DNA of 43,488 bases, from NCBI GenBank assembly GCA_016124755.1, contig WGNA01000028.1:1-43488 (forward strand). The letters run 5' to 3'. Position 1 is the stretch's first letter. Each line of letters opens with the position of its first letter. The notes under the pieces are model-generated. The model had not been told where the DNA came from and ran no database searches. It was given only the letters and a program-made list of their open reading frames with translations. Below are positions 25,211-33,572 of this stretch, piece after piece. The position numbers and the translations under genes are program-made. This DNA comes from Bacteroidota bacterium (lineage in GTDB: Bacteria > Bacteroidota > Bacteroidia > NS11-12g > UBA9320).

Positions 25211-26421
25211 CGCATGTGCACCCGGAGGATATCAGAATGGAAGACTTTAATTATTCGCTTCCCGACGAACGGATCGCACAAAAACCTTTAGACAAAAGAG
25301 AAAGTTCCAAACTGCTGATTTATCGAAACGGCAATATCGAACACGATCATTTCACCAATATCAACCGTTATTTACCCTCAGATTCGACTTTAATTTTTAA
25401 TAACACACGTGTGATTCCCGCAAGAATGTTTTTCGCCCGGGAAAGCGGATCGGTCATTCAGGTTTTTCTGCTCAATCCTGTAACACCTTATAACAATATG
25501 GAGCAGGCATTGGAAAATACTTCCGGAATTTCAACCTGGCAGTGTCTTGTGGGCAAAGCGAAGAAATGGAAAGCAGGCGAAATTTTAAAACAGCATCTTT
25601 CCGTCGGCGGAATCGACATCGAACTTAGCGCAGATTTACATCGCGAAAACGGTTTTGAAGTTTCATTTCATTGGAATCAACATGTTTCATTTTCGGCAAT
25701 ACTGGATGCGGTTGGCAAAATGCCGCTTCCACCTTATATCCACCGGGAATCTGAGGAAGAAGATGCGGAACGTTATCAAACCGTTTACGCAAAATTTGAA
25801 GGAGCCGTTGCCGCTCCGACCGCCGGATTGCATTTTTCGGATTCGCTTTTAGACCAATTAAAAAAAGAACACAAACTTGCCAATGTAACCTTGCACGTGG
25901 GAGCCGGAACATTTAAACCGGTTGATGCCGAAAATCCCTGGCAACACGATATGCACGAAGAACATTACTCTGTTAATGTTGATGATTTAATGAAGCTGAG
26001 AAGTGCGTCGTCGAGAATTGCTACGGGAACCACTACGCTAAGAACACTTGAAAGCTTGTATTGGAACGCTGTTAAATTGCAAAATCAGATGGAGGATCCA
26101 TTTCAGATAAATCAACATTTTGCATATCAAAATACCGGCACACTTTCTTTTAATGGAGCGCTTGATATTTTAATTGAATATTGTAATTCCAATAATTTAA
26201 AAAGTATTTCCGGGAGTTCGGCAATTATGATTATGCCGGGCTATTCCATTCGTTCCATCGACGGACTAATTACGAATTTCCACCTTCCAAAATCGACTTT
26301 ATTATTGTTAATCGCCGCTTTAATTGGCAAGGAATGGAAGAATATTTACAACTCCGCTTTAGAAAATAATTACCGGTTTCTGAGTTACGGTGACAGTAGT
26401 TTATTAATGAAATCCAACTAA
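25207..26421 (+). CDS. S-adenosylmethionine:tRNA ribosyltransferase-isomerase family (QueA-like)
   Basis: A 404-residue member of the QueA family, which moves the ribosyl part of S-adenosylmethionine onto preQ1 in tRNA during queuosine synthesis. The family start EDFNYSLPDERIAQKPLDKRESSKLLI is clear (about residues 11-38), as are LIFNNTRVIPARMFF, the block around ...APTAGLHFSDSLLDQL (about 200) and TLHVGAGTFKPV, and YSIRSIDGLITNFHLPKSTLLLL. It is about 50 residues longer than E. coli QueA. Bacteroidota often carry both a ~350 and a ~400 residue paralogue as I recall; this is the longer kind, so its exact substrate is less sure. It overlaps dprA by 4 bases and the next gene by 1. Confidence 0.88.
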   Translation: MTHVHPEDIRMEDFNYSLPDERIAQKPLDKRESSKLLIYRNGNIEHDHFTNINRYLPSDSTLIFNNTRVIPARMFFARESGSVIQVFLLNPVTPYNNMEQALENTSGISTWQCLVGKAKKWKAGEILKQHLSVGGIDIELSADLHRENGFEVSFHWNQHVSFSAILDAVGKMPLPPYIHRESEEEDAERYQTVYAKFEGAVAAPTAGLHFSDSLLDQLKKEHKLANVTLHVGAGTFKPVDAENPWQHDMHEEHYSVNVDDLMKLRSASSRIATGTTTLRTLESLYWNAVKLQNQMEDPFQINQHFAYQNTGTLSFNGALDILIEYCNSNNLKSISGSSAIMIMPGYSIRSIDGLITNFHLPKSTLLLLIAALIGKEWKNIYNSALENNYRFLSYGDSSLLMKSN

Positions 26422-27404
26422 TGAATAAGATTACGTTTTTACTATTAGTTATTGCTTTGTTTACGGCTTGTGTTAGCCGACAGGTAGAAATCCCGATGAA
26501 CGAGGATGATATTGATTACGCTAAAATCTGGGAGCCCTCTTCATATAAAAAGGGTTGGTGGTATGTTACCGGAGAAGTATCGGATTCAACCGGCAAAAAA
26601 TATCTCATTCAGTTCACCATTTTCGAGGGACATCATTTATTTCACAAAGGTTTTGCATCGCATCAGGCGGTAACAGATTATACGAATGATGTTCATTCAT
26701 TTCAGGAAAAACTCAAGCGACCGGGTAAGAATGCGGGAGGAGATTCTTCAAAAGTTTTTTTGCTTTCCGATTCTTTGGTGCAAACAGAAAAGGGATTTAA
26801 ACTGTATGGAAGAAACCGGGATTTTTCTTACCAGTTTGATCTGGATTTCCAAAAAGCAATGGCGCTTCACGGCAGCATCGGAATGATTTCAATGGGACAT
26901 CCGGAAAAGCAAAAACAAAACAGTCTCTATGTTTCTTATACCAACCTTTTTGCACATGGATATTTGGTAAATAATAACGGAGACAGCACAGAGGTTACCG
27001 GAACTATGTGGTACGACCGGCAATTCGGGAATTTTAAAGAAATGTATTGGTATTGGTATTCGATCCGGTTAAATGATTATCGGGAAATTATGATATTTCA
27101 TTTCCCTAAAAGTCAATACACTATTGTTGAGGAAATTGATGGAAAAGGCAATGTTCGCCATGTAACGAACTACGAATTTTCGGTCTCAGATTCTATTCAA
27201 AAAAACAAAAAGTATTTTCCGGTATCGGCAACGCTAAAACTACCGGATCAAAATATCACGTACACCATTAAGAACCGAAACACCAACTCGTTTAATGCCA
27301 ACAAAATCGGCCCGCTGTATTGGGAAGGTGTTTGTGATGTGGAAGTGAACGGTTTAAAAACCGGGTATTGTGTAACAGAAATTACGGGCAAAAGGAGGAG
27401 ATGA
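26421..27404 (+). CDS. AttH/CrtC-like lipocalin-domain lipoprotein
   Basis: A 327-residue envelope lipoprotein. The signal peptide ends LFTAC (Cys17), followed by an acidic linker. The body matches the AttH / carotenoid 1,2-hydratase-like twin-lipocalin pattern: KKGWWYVTGEVSDSTGKKYLIQFTIF, ASHQAVTDYTNDVHSFQEK, then VTGTMWYDRQFGNF and YWYWYSIRLNDYREIMIFHF (residues about 192-232), which correspond to the family's GxxWxDrqxG and W-W-x-L-x-GxExM signatures. Family members bind hydrophobic ligands or add water to carotenoids; which applies here is unknown. The start shares one base (TAATG) with the QueA-like stop, so expression is coupled. It ends 3 bases before a convergent gene. Confidence 0.78.
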   Translation: MNKITFLLLVIALFTACVSRQVEIPMNEDDIDYAKIWEPSSYKKGWWYVTGEVSDSTGKKYLIQFTIFEGHHLFHKGFASHQAVTDYTNDVHSFQEKLKRPGKNAGGDSSKVFLLSDSLVQTEKGFKLYGRNRDFSYQFDLDFQKAMALHGSIGMISMGHPEKQKQNSLYVSYTNLFAHGYLVNNNGDSTEVTGTMWYDRQFGNFKEMYWYWYSIRLNDYREIMIFHFPKSQYTIVEEIDGKGNVRHVTNYEFSVSDSIQKNKKYFPVSATLKLPDQNITYTIKNRNTNSFNANKIGPLYWEGVCDVEVNGLKTGYCVTEITGKRRR

Positions 27405-27407
27405 TTT

Positions 27408-28265
27408 TTACATCACCAGTAATTTTTTACGAATGAAATCGGTTGCTGATTCCAACTCCAAATAATAACAACCGGGAATTAATCCATCCAGTTTAATTTC
27501 CGTTGAATTATTTAGATCTTCAATCAATACCGTTTTCACCAATTTTCCGGTTTGGTCATAAATACAAATCTTCCCGGAAGTAATTTTCAGATTTTCAAGC
27601 TTTATAATATCAACCGCCGGATTTGGAAATATTTTTAATGCTGATTTCCCTACCATTTCTACCGAAACGTCATCCACAACATGAACTTCAACTTCAACGG
27701 TATTACTAAAATTCCCACTCAAATCTTTGGTAAACAAAGAGACAAAATAAATTCCGATTTCATGAATATTGAGGCTCGATTGAGCAATGGTTATTCTTTC
27801 AATCAGGTCGGATGGGGCATCGTAATTATCCCGGAATATTATCGCCTTTGTAAAATCAACCGGTTTATTAACCGTGGTAATTATCGGCAGTGTTGTAAAC
27901 AAAGTTAACGTTGGAGCTTCATCGTCCACGACATGAATTATTCTGGTTCGCACAGCAACATTTCCGTGATGATCGGTAGCCGTAAACTTTTCGAAATAGA
28001 ATCCCAGGATATACGGATTGAGGTTCATCTGGCGAACCACCGATATCTGGGTTGAATCCGAACAATTGTCTGTAACCCGGGTCTTAACGGATACATATTT
28101 ATTGTCAACCTCATGTGTAATGGTATCCCGGGTATTGAGATCAATTACCGGAGGAATTAAATCGTTCTCACACTGTGCTAATGATACTTGCGTCGGAGTG
28201 AAAAGCGAAAAAATTGAAAAGAACAGCACTAATTTTTGAAAGCCATAATGATTTGTTTTATTCAT
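27408..28265 (-). CDS. Secreted protein with type A T9SS sorting domain
   Basis: A 285-residue exported protein. The signal peptide is near residues 1-31 (KLVLFFSIFSLFTPTQVSLAQ). The middle contains two related ~75-residue beta domains of a HYR/DUF5011-like kind (VTDNCSDSTQI...FTATDHHGNVAVRTRIIHVVDDEAP, then FRDNYDAPSDL...FTKDLSGNFSNTVEVEVHVVDD). The last ~70 residues are a type A T9SS sorting domain (KIFPNPAVDIIKLEN, ICIYDQTGKLVKTV, IPGCYYLELES, KKLLVM). It should cross the outer membrane through T9SS and be released or attached to the surface. There is no visible enzymatic domain. Confidence 0.88.
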   Translation of the reverse strand: MNKTNHYGFQKLVLFFSIFSLFTPTQVSLAQCENDLIPPVIDLNTRDTITHEVDNKYVSVKTRVTDNCSDSTQISVVRQMNLNPYILGFYFEKFTATDHHGNVAVRTRIIHVVDDEAPTLTLFTTLPIITTVNKPVDFTKAIIFRDNYDAPSDLIERITIAQSSLNIHEIGIYFVSLFTKDLSGNFSNTVEVEVHVVDDVSVEMVGKSALKIFPNPAVDIIKLENLKITSGKICIYDQTGKLVKTVLIEDLNNSTEIKLDGLIPGCYYLELESATDFIRKKLLVM

Positions 28266-28341
28266 TATGCAAGATTTAATCGGAGTCTATTCGAATATAA
28301 TAATTCAGAAGTCTCGTCCGATTTCTCCAAAAACCTGTGAC

Positions 28342-28372
28342 AAAAAAAGGCGATGTCTACCGACACCGCCTT
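28342..28372 (-). terminator. Rho-independent terminator of dnaK
   Basis: The minus strand reads AGGCGGTGTC-GGTA-GACATCGCCT followed by TTTTTTT. This is a 10-bp stem with one G-U pair and a tetraloop, 40 bases after the dnaK stop codon. Confidence 0.93.
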
Positions 28373-28411
28373 CAGACCCGTTGATACGGATCAAGTCGCA
28401 ATATTGGGAGT

Positions 28412-30322
28412 TTATTTCACCTCCTCGAAGTCAACGTCTTCTACATCTTCTGTAGTACCGTTGTCTCCGCCTGTAGAACTATTGTCTGCGCTCTCGCCAC
28501 TGTTGGCCTGAGCTTGTTGTGCATTGTAAAGATCCTGTGATGCGGCTTCCCATGCTTTGTTGAGTGTTTCAACTCCGGCATCAATTCCGGCATTGTCTTT
28601 TGCTTCAAGAGCCATTTTCAAAGCATCTTTCGCTTCTTCAATTGCCTGACGTTTGTCGGCTGGAATTTTATCACCATAATCTTTCAATTGCTTTTCGGTG
28701 GTGAAGATCAATGTGTCGGCCTGATTGAGTTTGTCGGCAGCTTCTTTCGCTTGCTTGTCTGCTTCTGCGTTTGCTTCTGCTTCTTTCTTCATTCTCTCGA
28801 TTTCGGCTTCACTCAATCCGCTTGATGCTTCAATGCGGATGGTTTGTTCTTTACCGGTTCCTTTGTCTTTCGCACTAACGTTCAGAATTCCGTTTGCATC
28901 GATGTCGAAAGTCACTTCGATTTGCGGTACACCGCGTGGTGCCGGTGGAATATCTGAAAGGTGGAACCTTCCGATGGTTTTATTGTCTTTAGCCATTGCC
29001 CGCTCTCCCTGCAACACGTGGATTTCAACAGAAGGCTGACTATCCGCTGCGGTTGAAAAGGTTTCAGACTTTTTGGTCGGGATGGTTGTATTCGATTCAA
29101 TCAGCTTTGTGAATACACCGCCGAGAGTTTCAATACCGAGTGAAAGCGGGGTAACATCGAGAAGAAGTACGTCTTTCACTTCGCCGGTTAAAACACCTCC
29201 CTGAATTGCTGCTCCAATGGCAACCACTTCATCCGGGTTAACTCCTTTTGAAGGTTTCTTTCCGAAGAACTTTTCAACTTCATCCTGAATTCTCGGGATT
29301 CTTGTAGAACCACCTACCAGAATTACTTCATCCACTTCTTTGGCAGAAATTCCGGCATCCTTCAATGCCTGCTGACATGGCTTCAGTGTTCTTTGAATCA
29401 GCGTGTCGGCCAATTGTTCAAATTTGGCTCTTGAAAGTTTGCGAACTAGGTGTTTGGGCACACCGTCAACCGGCATGATATACGGCAGATTGATTTCGGT
29501 TTCGGTGCTGCTCGATAATTCAATCTTAGCTTTTTCCGCAGCTTCTTTCAATCGCTGAAGTGCCATCGGATCTCTTCTCAGATCGATTCCTTCATCACTT
29601 TTAAATTCATCTGCCAACCAGTCGATTATTACCTGATCGAAGTCATCACCTCCAAGGTGTGTATCACCATTAGTAGATTTTACTTCGAAAACGCCATCAC
29701 CCAATTCAAGTACGGAGATGTCGAAAGTTCCTCCACCGAGGTCGAACACCGCAATGGTCATGTCCTTATCTCTTTTGTCGAGACCGTATGCAAGTGCCGC
29801 TGCTGTTGGTTCATTTACGATTCGCTCCACTTTAAGTCCGGCAATCTCACCGGCCTCTTTAGTCGCTTGTCTTTGTGCGTCGTTGAAGTACGCAGGAACG
29901 GTAATTACCGCTCTTGAAACCTCTGTACCGAGATAGTCCTCAGCTGTTTTTTTCATTTTCTGCAACACGATTGCAGAGATTTCCTGTGGCGTATATTTTC
30001 GATCGCCGATCTGAACACGCGGAGTATCGTTATCTCCTTTAATTACCTTATAAGATACTTTATCAACCTCGTTTCCGAGTTCGGAGTAACGCATTCCCAT
30101 GAATCGTTTGATCGACATCACGGTGTTTTCCGGGTTGGTGATTGCCTGACGCTTGGCCGGATCTCCCACCTTTCTTTCACCGTTTCCGTTATCCAGGAAG
30201 CCGACGATAGATGGTGTAGTTCGTCGTCCTTCACTGTTAGGGATTACCACCGGCTCGTTACCTTCCATAACTGCCACACATGAGTTGGTGGTTCCCAGGT
30301 CTATTCCTATTACTTTACTCAT
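28412..30322 (-). CDS. dnaK: Chaperone DnaK (Hsp70)
   Basis: A 636-residue Hsp70 chaperone started at the ATG at 30320-30322, giving [14 protein letters not shown]; a longer open frame upstream is not needed. Hsp70 ATPase signatures are intact: [31 protein letters not shown] (about 190-208) and [14 protein letters not shown] (about 336-349). The substrate-binding domain carries [14 protein letters not shown], and the C-terminal lid ends [11 protein letters not shown], typical of bacterial DnaK. DnaJ and GrpE are not encoded next to it. Its mRNA ends at the strong terminator just downstream. Confidence 0.99.
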   Translation of the reverse strand: MSKVIGIDLGTTNSCVAVMEGNEPVVIPNSEGRRTTPSIVGFLDNGNGERKVGDPAKRQAITNPENTVMSIKRFMGMRYSELGNEVDKVSYKVIKGDNDTPRVQIGDRKYTPQEISAIVLQKMKKTAEDYLGTEVSRAVITVPAYFNDAQRQATKEAGEIAGLKVERIVNEPTAAALAYGLDKRDKDMTIAVFDLGGGTFDISVLELGDGVFEVKSTNGDTHLGGDDFDQVIIDWLADEFKSDEGIDLRRDPMALQRLKEAAEKAKIELSSSTETEINLPYIMPVDGVPKHLVRKLSRAKFEQLADTLIQRTLKPCQQALKDAGISAKEVDEVILVGGSTRIPRIQDEVEKFFGKKPSKGVNPDEVVAIGAAIQGGVLTGEVKDVLLLDVTPLSLGIETLGGVFTKLIESNTTIPTKKSETFSTAADSQPSVEIHVLQGERAMAKDNKTIGRFHLSDIPPAPRGVPQIEVTFDIDANGILNVSAKDKGTGKEQTIRIEASSGLSEAEIERMKKEAEANAEADKQAKEAADKLNQADTLIFTTEKQLKDYGDKIPADKRQAIEEAKDALKMALEAKDNAGIDAGVETLNKAWEAASQDLYNAQQAQANSGESADNSSTGGDNGTTEDVEDVDFEEVK

Positions 30323-30493
30323 AATTTTTCGTTGTTTGCCCGCCAATGATCAATCACGATGCCATTGGCTTTTCAACCTAAAGGACACGACAAAAGTTCG
30401 GAATCAGATGCAAACAGACCGCCCATCTGTCAGTAGGTTGAATGCGTTTCTCTAATTAAGGAAGTGCGGATTTTAACAGGTGACAATTCGTCA

Positions 30494-31525
30494 CTACGGA
30501 ATGACAAAGTTCAGTGACTCGGTTCTTTCGGAAACCATTAAACGGTTTTTCATTTCGTCGGTGAGTCCGACATGAGTGAAGCGGTTTACGTGCCTGAAGG
30601 AAAAGATTCCCAATCCGTTTTCAATGTTGGTGTATTCCGGTTTTTTCTGAACAATGCCAATACTTGGTTTATTCACCTGAACATAGGTGTATAAGTCTTC
30701 TCCCGAACCATAAAAAGAAAAATCACAGTCGATACCCTCTCGCTCAACAGTTGAATCTGCTTCAATGGAAGCTCTCAAAAATTCATAAAATGCCGAGCCT
30801 TTTACGGTAATAATCTGCTCTCCCCTTCCATCAAGCCCGTGCGTCTCACGTCCGGTGAAAACAGTCCAGTCGACCGAATCCATTTTAGCAAGAATGGGTT
30901 TGCCTTTGGGGTATTCGAAGTATCGAAAGCGAATCACCAGGTCGTACATGGCGGCATTGAATCCTTCCTGAAAATCGATGTAAATGAATTTCTCGTTTTC
31001 ATCGGATATCGTAATTGTAGGAGATGCGCGTTGCAATCTGGGTGTAACCAGAAACATCGGGCCCACGCTGATTGCGTTGGAGTGATAGATTTTTCCGCTC
31101 ACTTCATTAACGATAACCAGATCGTAATAGTAAGTATCGTACAGGCTGGTGGCCTGAATTTTATATCCCGTACGGTAAAGAATATTCGGTGAGTTCGAGA
31201 AAATGCCTTCGTCTTTTGGCAATCCGATCGTATCGCCGTTTACCTTCTGCATCACGATTGAATTGGTTTCTATACCATTCTTATGTTCAACCAGTTTTAC
31301 CGTAAGATTTTCGAAATTGATGGAATCACTCACTCCGGCATATTGAAGTGCATCACCCTGCTCATTGAGATATGCACGGTTGATACGGAGATAGTTATAT
31401 TCCGCCTCCGGATCGAGCAAACCGTAAACAACGGGAACCTCTTTCCAGGTAGCAGTAACATGTAATTCATTATCGCAACCGGCAATGGCAATAAAAGAAA
31501 ACAGAACAATTAAGAGTTTACGCAT
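30494..31525 (-). CDS. Bacteroidota lipoprotein (possibly DUF4249-like)
   Basis: A 343-residue lipoprotein: the signal peptide ends AIAGC (Cys17), so an envelope anchor is expected. The mature part begins WKEVPVVYGLLDPEAEYNYLRINRAYLNEQGDAL and contains many strand-like segments. It ends with ENGLGIFSFRHVNRFTHVGLTDEMKNRLMVSERTESLNFVIP. The 'NI.NGLGIF' near the end recalls DUF4249-type lipoproteins, but I am not sure of that family. No catalytic motif is seen. It is divergent from the gene at 31593 with 67 bases between them, and lies upstream of dnaK with a 171-base gap. Confidence 0.75.
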   Translation of the reverse strand: MRKLLIVLFSFIAIAGCDNELHVTATWKEVPVVYGLLDPEAEYNYLRINRAYLNEQGDALQYAGVSDSINFENLTVKLVEHKNGIETNSIVMQKVNGDTIGLPKDEGIFSNSPNILYRTGYKIQATSLYDTYYYDLVIVNEVSGKIYHSNAISVGPMFLVTPRLQRASPTITISDENEKFIYIDFQEGFNAAMYDLVIRFRYFEYPKGKPILAKMDSVDWTVFTGRETHGLDGRGEQIITVKGSAFYEFLRASIEADSTVEREGIDCDFSFYGSGEDLYTYVQVNKPSIGIVQKKPEYTNIENGLGIFSFRHVNRFTHVGLTDEMKNRLMVSERTESLNFVIP

Positions 31526-31563
31526 AGGTCTGGAAATGAGTGCCGGCCTAACGCTAATTCAGT

Positions 31564-31571
31564 TAGTTTTG
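31564..31571 (+). promoter_or_regulatory. Candidate -7 element for the coiled-coil secreted protein
   Basis: TAGTTTTG matches TANNTTTG exactly and lies 21 bases before the ATG at 31593. No convincing -33 TTTG is present at the normal distance. Confidence 0.4.
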
Positions 31572-31592
31572 CACCAATAGCACCGCACAAAT

Positions 31593-32627
31593 ATGAAGTA
31601 TTTGAGTTTGCTTTTATTACTGATTCTGTCAAAATTTACAACCGGTCAGATCGTGAACAAACGGTTTGAACGCACCGTTCTGCACGACAATTTCAGCTAT
31701 GTTTCCAGCCGGTGGGAACAGAGAAATACGGCTACCGAAAGTTTTATTACTTCCGATAATAAATACATCGTAAAACGATTGAAGGATTCGTATTTCGCCA
31801 TTAGTCTACCGAACATTTCTGAAGAATATGCCGACTTTGATCTGGTTGCGCTAATCGAAGTGGAGCAATCCAAAGAGAATAAAAATGCCTCCGGCGGAAT
31901 TGTACTTAAGGCACAGAAAAGTGGCGACGGCGCACTGATTTTAGAAATAAATAACAACAAGGAATACCGTCTTCGTCTTATGCAAAAAGGAAAGTTTATC
32001 ACCTTGCTTTCCAACGATAACGAGGGATGGATTAAATCCGGCAACCTAAAAAAGAAAGGTGCAAATCAGGTGAGAATTGTAACGTTCGGAAATGAATTTG
32101 ATCTTTATTTTAATAAACAACACGAACGTTCCTTCGTAGAAACAACCTTTACCGCCGGCAAATTCGGATTATTCGCAAACGCTCAAAGCACATTGATTTG
32201 CACCGATATTAATATAATGGCAAATGAGGCTTATACCGAGATAAATGAAAACGCGGATAAAACCTACACCGAACTCGCCCAGCTTTTTAAAACCAAAATA
32301 GAAAAACAACAAAAAGATCTGGATGACCTTTTCCGACAGCTCAACGAATGCCGCTCAAACCTGATGATTGATACGTCGGCCATGAGTTCCAACAAAACAC
32401 TCATGGATGAAAACTCCCGTCTCAAAAGCAGGGTAAACGAATTAGAAACCGACCTCCAGAAAAACAAAGAACGCCTCTCCTATCTCGAATCGATGAAAGA
32501 GGATATTGAACAAAATTCCAATGGTGATCTCATTATTAATCTCACAGAATTATTAGCAAGGGAGAAAGAGAAAAACACCGAATTACAAAAGGAAAATGAG
32601 CGTCTTAAAAAACTGCTCGAAAATTAG
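31593..32627 (+). CDS. Secreted protein with beta-sandwich domain and C-terminal coiled coil
   Basis: A 344-residue exported protein with signal peptide MKYLSLLLLLILSKFTTGQ. Residues about 25-210 look like a jelly-roll/concanavalin-like domain (FSYVSSRWEQRNT, ASGGIVLKAQKSGDGALILEINNNKEYRLRL, FTAGKFGLFANAQSTLICTDINI), similar in pattern to DUF1080-type domains. Residues about 215-344 are strongly helical with heptad-like spacing (TELAQLFKTKIEKQQKDLDDLFRQLNECRS, LKSRVNELETDLQKNKERLSYLESMKEDI, LLAREKEKNTELQKENERLKKLLEN). The arrangement suggests a carbohydrate- or ligand-binding head on an oligomerising stalk; this is inference. It is 24 bases upstream of panB. Confidence 0.8.
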   Translation: MKYLSLLLLLILSKFTTGQIVNKRFERTVLHDNFSYVSSRWEQRNTATESFITSDNKYIVKRLKDSYFAISLPNISEEYADFDLVALIEVEQSKENKNASGGIVLKAQKSGDGALILEINNNKEYRLRLMQKGKFITLLSNDNEGWIKSGNLKKKGANQVRIVTFGNEFDLYFNKQHERSFVETTFTAGKFGLFANAQSTLICTDINIMANEAYTEINENADKTYTELAQLFKTKIEKQQKDLDDLFRQLNECRSNLMIDTSAMSSNKTLMDENSRLKSRVNELETDLQKNKERLSYLESMKEDIEQNSNGDLIINLTELLAREKEKNTELQKENERLKKLLEN

Positions 32628-32651
32628 AATTCAAAAAACAAATCTTACCAC

Positions 32652-33467
32652 ATGTCGAATACGGAATATAAAAAGGTAACCACGCATGCCTTGCGTGAAA
32701 TGAAGGAACGCGGAGAAAAGATAAGCATGCTCACTGCCTATGATTATTCATTCGCCAGAATCATCGACGCCGCAAACATCGACGTAATATTGGTTGGAGA
32801 TTCGGCCAGCAACGTTATGGCCGGGCATATTTCTACTCTCCCTATTACACTGGATCAGATGATTTATCATGCTCAAAGTGTAATTCGTGCAGTTGACCGG
32901 GCTTTGGTTGTGGTGGATTTACCTTTTGGTTCCTATCAGGGCGACAGCAAAGAGGCTTTGAAAAGTTCGATTCGTATTATGAAAGAAGCCGGCGCTCATG
33001 CGATTAAATTAGAGGGTGGCACAGAAGTAATTGAATCGGTTAAACGCATATTATCGGCTGGAATTCCGGTAATGGGGCATCTGGGATTAACACCGCAATC
33101 GATCTTTAAATTCGGTACGTACTCGGTTCGGGCAAAGGAAGATGCGGAGGCAGAAAAATTACGAAACGACGCCAGACTACTCGAAGACGCGGGATGTTTC
33201 GGAATCGTTCTGGAAAAAATTCCGGCAGCATTAGCCAAAGAAGTAACCGACTCTGTAGAAATACCGGTGATCGGCATCGGAGCAGGATCCGGTGTCGACG
33301 GTCAGGTTCTGGTAATTCACGACATGCTCGGAATCACCAAAGAGTTTCATCCTCGCTTTCTTCGCCGGTACATGAATCTCTTCGACGATGTTCGGGATGC
33401 GGTTTCGCAATATGTAAAGGATGTAAAAGATCAGGATTTTCCGAACGAGGGAGAACAGTATTATTGA
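32652..33467 (+). CDS. panB: 3-methyl-2-oxobutanoate hydroxymethyltransferase
   Basis: A 271-residue class II aldolase-like enzyme that uses methylene-tetrahydrofolate to convert alpha-ketoisovalerate to ketopantoate, the first step toward pantothenate and coenzyme A. The TIM-barrel signatures are clear: [37 protein letters not shown] (about 46-68), [24 protein letters not shown] and [25 protein letters not shown]. The length is typical. It has no panC or panD beside it. Confidence 0.98.
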   Translation: MSNTEYKKVTTHALREMKERGEKISMLTAYDYSFARIIDAANIDVILVGDSASNVMAGHISTLPITLDQMIYHAQSVIRAVDRALVVVDLPFGSYQGDSKEALKSSIRIMKEAGAHAIKLEGGTEVIESVKRILSAGIPVMGHLGLTPQSIFKFGTYSVRAKEDAEAEKLRNDARLLEDAGCFGIVLEKIPAALAKEVTDSVEIPVIGIGAGSGVDGQVLVIHDMLGITKEFHPRFLRRYMNLFDDVRDAVSQYVKDVKDQDFPNEGEQYY

Positions 33468-33504
33468 TTGCAGAATTCACTTTCTTTTCAACATTCAGAT
33501 AACC

Positions 33505-33534
33505 TTTGATTCCCCGCCCCTTTTCCTATTTTTG
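33505..33534 (+). promoter_or_regulatory. Bacteroidota-type promoter for the APC permease
   Basis: TTTG at 33505-33508 and TATTTTTG at 33527-33534 are separated by 18 bases, an exact fit to the -33 TTTG / -7 TANNTTTG pattern. The start codon lies 38 bases beyond, leaving a normal leader. Confidence 0.75.
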
Positions 33535-33572
33535 AGCGACATCGGAAAATTCCACTTCAGACCGCTCATTAC

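Noticed and set aside
30479-30493. GTGAC/GTCAC hairpin after the lipoprotein gene as a terminator
   Set aside because: Five-bp stem with no T-tract; not distinguishable from chance.
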